Positions 62,460-64,000 of a stretch of DNA of 64,000 nucleotides are shown in pieces. Every line of letters starts with the position of its first letter. The stretch's first letter is position 1. Made by a program: the position numbers and the translations under genes. The DNA is from Prado023 sp963700395 (GTDB taxonomy: Bacteria > Actinomycetota > Actinomycetes > S36-B12 > CAIYMF01): assembly GCA_963700395.1 (NCBI GenBank), contig CAVOXI010000003.1, forward strand, positions 1 through 64,000, read 5' to 3'. The notes under the pieces were generated by a model. That model was not told the origin of the DNA, made no database searches, and saw only the letters and a list, made by a program, of their open reading frames with translations.

Positions 62460-63766
62460 CGGGGGACCTCCGTGGATTGGGCGGCATCGGCCGCGTGGGG
62501 AGACGGGGCGGAGCTGTTGGCGACGCGGCCACCGAAGACCCACGCCCGGTAGAGCAGGAATCGGATGAGGGTGGCCAGGACGTTGGCGGCGGTCAGGAGC
62601 ACGAGCTCAGCAGCGTGGCTGGCGTCGGGCGCGAAGGCGGTCAGGAGTGCAAGGGCGCCTGCCGTCACCGCCAGCCCGATGCCGAAGACGACCAGTCCCT
62701 GCGCCTGATGACGCAGCCTGTCGGCTCGGCCGCGGACCCCGAACGTGAACGCCCGGTTGGCCGCCGTGTTCCCGAGGGCGGTGAGCATGAGCGCAACGGC
62801 GTTGGCCCATTGGGCGGACACCGCCGAGCGCAGGACCCAGAACAGGACCGCATAGGCAAGCGTGCTGGCAACGCCGATCAGCGCGAACCCGGCGAGCTGC
62901 CCGACGATGCCGCGCGGGGCCCCGCTGACGCTCTCCGCCCGATCGGCCGTGCGCAGCGTGCTCAACGGGATCCTGCCGCTGCTCAGACCCCTGCCGAGTC
63001 GCCAGATCCCGGCGAGGTCCTTGCGTGCCGTGTCGAGGATGTCCACCGTCGAGGTCGGGTCGTCGACCCAGTCGACGGGGACCTCGTGGATGCGCATCCG
63101 CGAACGCTCGGCCAGGACCAAGAGCTCCGTGTCGAAGAACCACTCCGGGTCCTCGACCAACGGCAGCAGCTCGGCCGCGGCGTCGGCACGGATCGCCTTG
63201 AACCCGCACTGGGCATCGGTGAACCCCGCGCCCAGGCTGGCGCGCACGATCAGGTTGTAGCCCCGGGAGATGAACTCCCGCTTCGGCCCCCGCACGACCC
63301 GCGAGCCCCGGCCCAGGCGGGTGCCGATGGCAAGGTCAGAATGCCCCGACAGGAGCGGGGCGAGCAGCGGCAGGAGTGCGGCGAGGTCCGTGGACAGGTC
63401 AGCGTCCATGTAGGCCAGGACCGCGGCGTCGCTTGTGGACCACACCTGGCTCAATGCCCGCCCGCGGCCCTTGGCCGACAGGTGGACGGCCCGCACCTCA
63501 GGGACGTCGCGAGCCAGCCGGCAGGCGATCTCCCAGGTGAGGTCGGTGCTGGCGTTGTCGGCGATCGTGATCCGGACGCTGTAGGGCAGGACGGAGCGCA
63601 CGTGGGCATGGAGGCGAAGGACGCTCCGCTCGAGGCCCAGCTGCTCGTTGTGCACGGGGATCACGATCTCGACGGCCGGAGCGTCCGGGAGCGCCGGCCG
63701 CTCGACCTGCACCCCCTCGGGGGCCACGGTCAGGTGGGTCCGGGTCAACGGGATCGAAGCGGTCAT
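62456..63766 (-). CDS. Bifunctional polyprenyl-phosphate glycosyltransferase (GT2) fused to GtrA
   Basis: A 436-residue protein. Residues about 30-270 form a DPM-synthase-like GT2: VEIVIPVHNEQLGLERS, ITIADNASTDLTWEIA, VLAYMDADLSTDLAALLPLL and TDAQCGFKAIRADAA. After a linker, about 300-420 is a GtrA domain of four helices (GFALIGVASTLAYAVLFWVL, TAANRAFTFGVRGR, RFLLYRAWVFGG). It would make a polyprenyl-phospho-sugar and flip it for the GT39 enzyme that follows. ATG at 63766 is chosen because upstream sequence is repeat-rich. Confidence 0.92.
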   Translation of the reverse strand: MTASIPLTRTHLTVAPEGVQVERPALPDAPAVEIVIPVHNEQLGLERSVLRLHAHVRSVLPYSVRITIADNASTDLTWEIACRLARDVPEVRAVHLSAKGRGRALSQVWSTSDAAVLAYMDADLSTDLAALLPLLAPLLSGHSDLAIGTRLGRGSRVVRGPKREFISRGYNLIVRASLGAGFTDAQCGFKAIRADAAAELLPLVEDPEWFFDTELLVLAERSRMRIHEVPVDWVDDPTSTVDILDTARKDLAGIWRLGRGLSSGRIPLSTLRTADRAESVSGAPRGIVGQLAGFALIGVASTLAYAVLFWVLRSAVSAQWANAVALMLTALGNTAANRAFTFGVRGRADRLRHQAQGLVVFGIGLAVTAGALALLTAFAPDASHAAELVLLTAANVLATLIRFLLYRAWVFGGRVANSSAPSPHAADAAQSTEVPR

Positions 63767-63906
63767 GGCTGCAGGTAACCCGACGAACCTGAGGGCACCC
63801 TGTGAGCGACCTGTGCCGCACCCGTGGGCATCGACGTGCCGCCAACCTCGGCAAGACCACCCACGCGCCTCCGCGCGGGGCTGCCAATGCCCCGCCCCTT
63901 TTCGGG

Positions 63907-63999
63907 CGTTCCCCGCCACCACGACCGGCAGCTGCGCGTTCCCCGCCACCTGTGGCCGGGAATGCGCACGGACCGCTGGGCGTGGCGGGGAACGCGCGG
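63907..63999. repeat. Copies of the GTGGCGGGGAACGCGCG intergenic motif
   Basis: Inverted copies at 63907-63919 (CGTTCCCCGCCAC) and 63935-63949 (CGCGTTCCCCGCCAC) and a direct copy at 63982-63999, identical over 18 bases to 25475-25492. No gene is seen between 63767 and the window end. Confidence 0.75.
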
Positions 64000-64000
64000 A

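Overview
The window is high-GC DNA with dense genes, GTG starts and many 4-base start/stop overlaps (ATGA, GTGA), typical of Actinomycetota. Supporting markers are a three-gene acyl-CoA carboxylase set with an epsilon subunit, a class III adenylyl cyclase, a TagGH-type exporter and a block in the order lpdA-like, gamma-glutamylcyclotransferase, pmmB, PNP, add, cdd, sdhCDAB. That order closely resembles the M. tuberculosis Rv3303c-Rv3319 neighbourhood as I remember it. I cannot assign an order or genus from the sequence alone.

Layout. 0-5 kb: a translationally coupled minus-strand operon for envelope polymer assembly (GT2, a large CDP-alcohol phosphotransferase with DUF5941, a second CDP-alcohol phosphotransferase, GT2), with a perfect LexA/SOS box at the extreme left edge. 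5-16 kb: small metabolic proteins, two acyl-CoA dehydrogenases, ugd, purE/purK, a TagG/TagH-like exporter, an LCIB-type carbonic anhydrase and an aldose epimerase. 16-25 kb: GtrA, adenylyl cyclase, birA, acyl-CoA carboxylase beta and epsilon subunits, a TarM-like glycosyltransferase, maf and the biotinylated alpha subunit. 25-31 kb: a class II glutamine amidotransferase and hypE/D/C/F for [NiFe]-hydrogenase maturation; no hydrogenase structural genes are present. 31-36 kb: glgX, a tyrosine phosphatase and an LpdA-like flavoprotein. 36-48 kb: a nucleoside uptake and salvage region (pmmB, PNP, deoC, a uridine-kinase-like gene, add, cdd and a BMP-type ABC transporter). 48-54.5 kb: a methylmalonyl-CoA mutase-type large subunit, a lone AbiEi/DUF559-like protein and sdhCDAB. 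54.5-64 kb: a D,D-carboxypeptidase, the fruR-fruK-fruA operon and a polyprenyl-sugar pair (GT2-GtrA plus GT39).

Functional logic. The BMP lipoprotein and its ATPase and permeases import nucleosides. Cdd and Add deaminate them, PNP releases the sugar phosphate, and phosphosugar mutase plus DeoC move ribose and deoxyribose phosphates into central metabolism. BirA biotinylates the carboxylase whose product can feed the mutase, and the resulting succinyl-CoA enters the TCA cycle upstream of SdhCDAB. Ugd, TagGH and the glycosyl- and CDP-alcohol transferases point to a secreted or wall-linked phosphodiester polymer.

A major caveat: about twenty single-base frame breaks interrupt otherwise well-conserved genes (among them purK, hypF, PNP, add, the BMP lipoprotein, two glycosyltransferases and accE). 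Most look like one extra base. I read these as sequence or assembly errors and give the full reconstructed span of each gene. No tRNA, rRNA, CRISPR array, IS element or prophage was recognised. Two intergenic repeat families, a tandem repeat and several strong hairpins are present.
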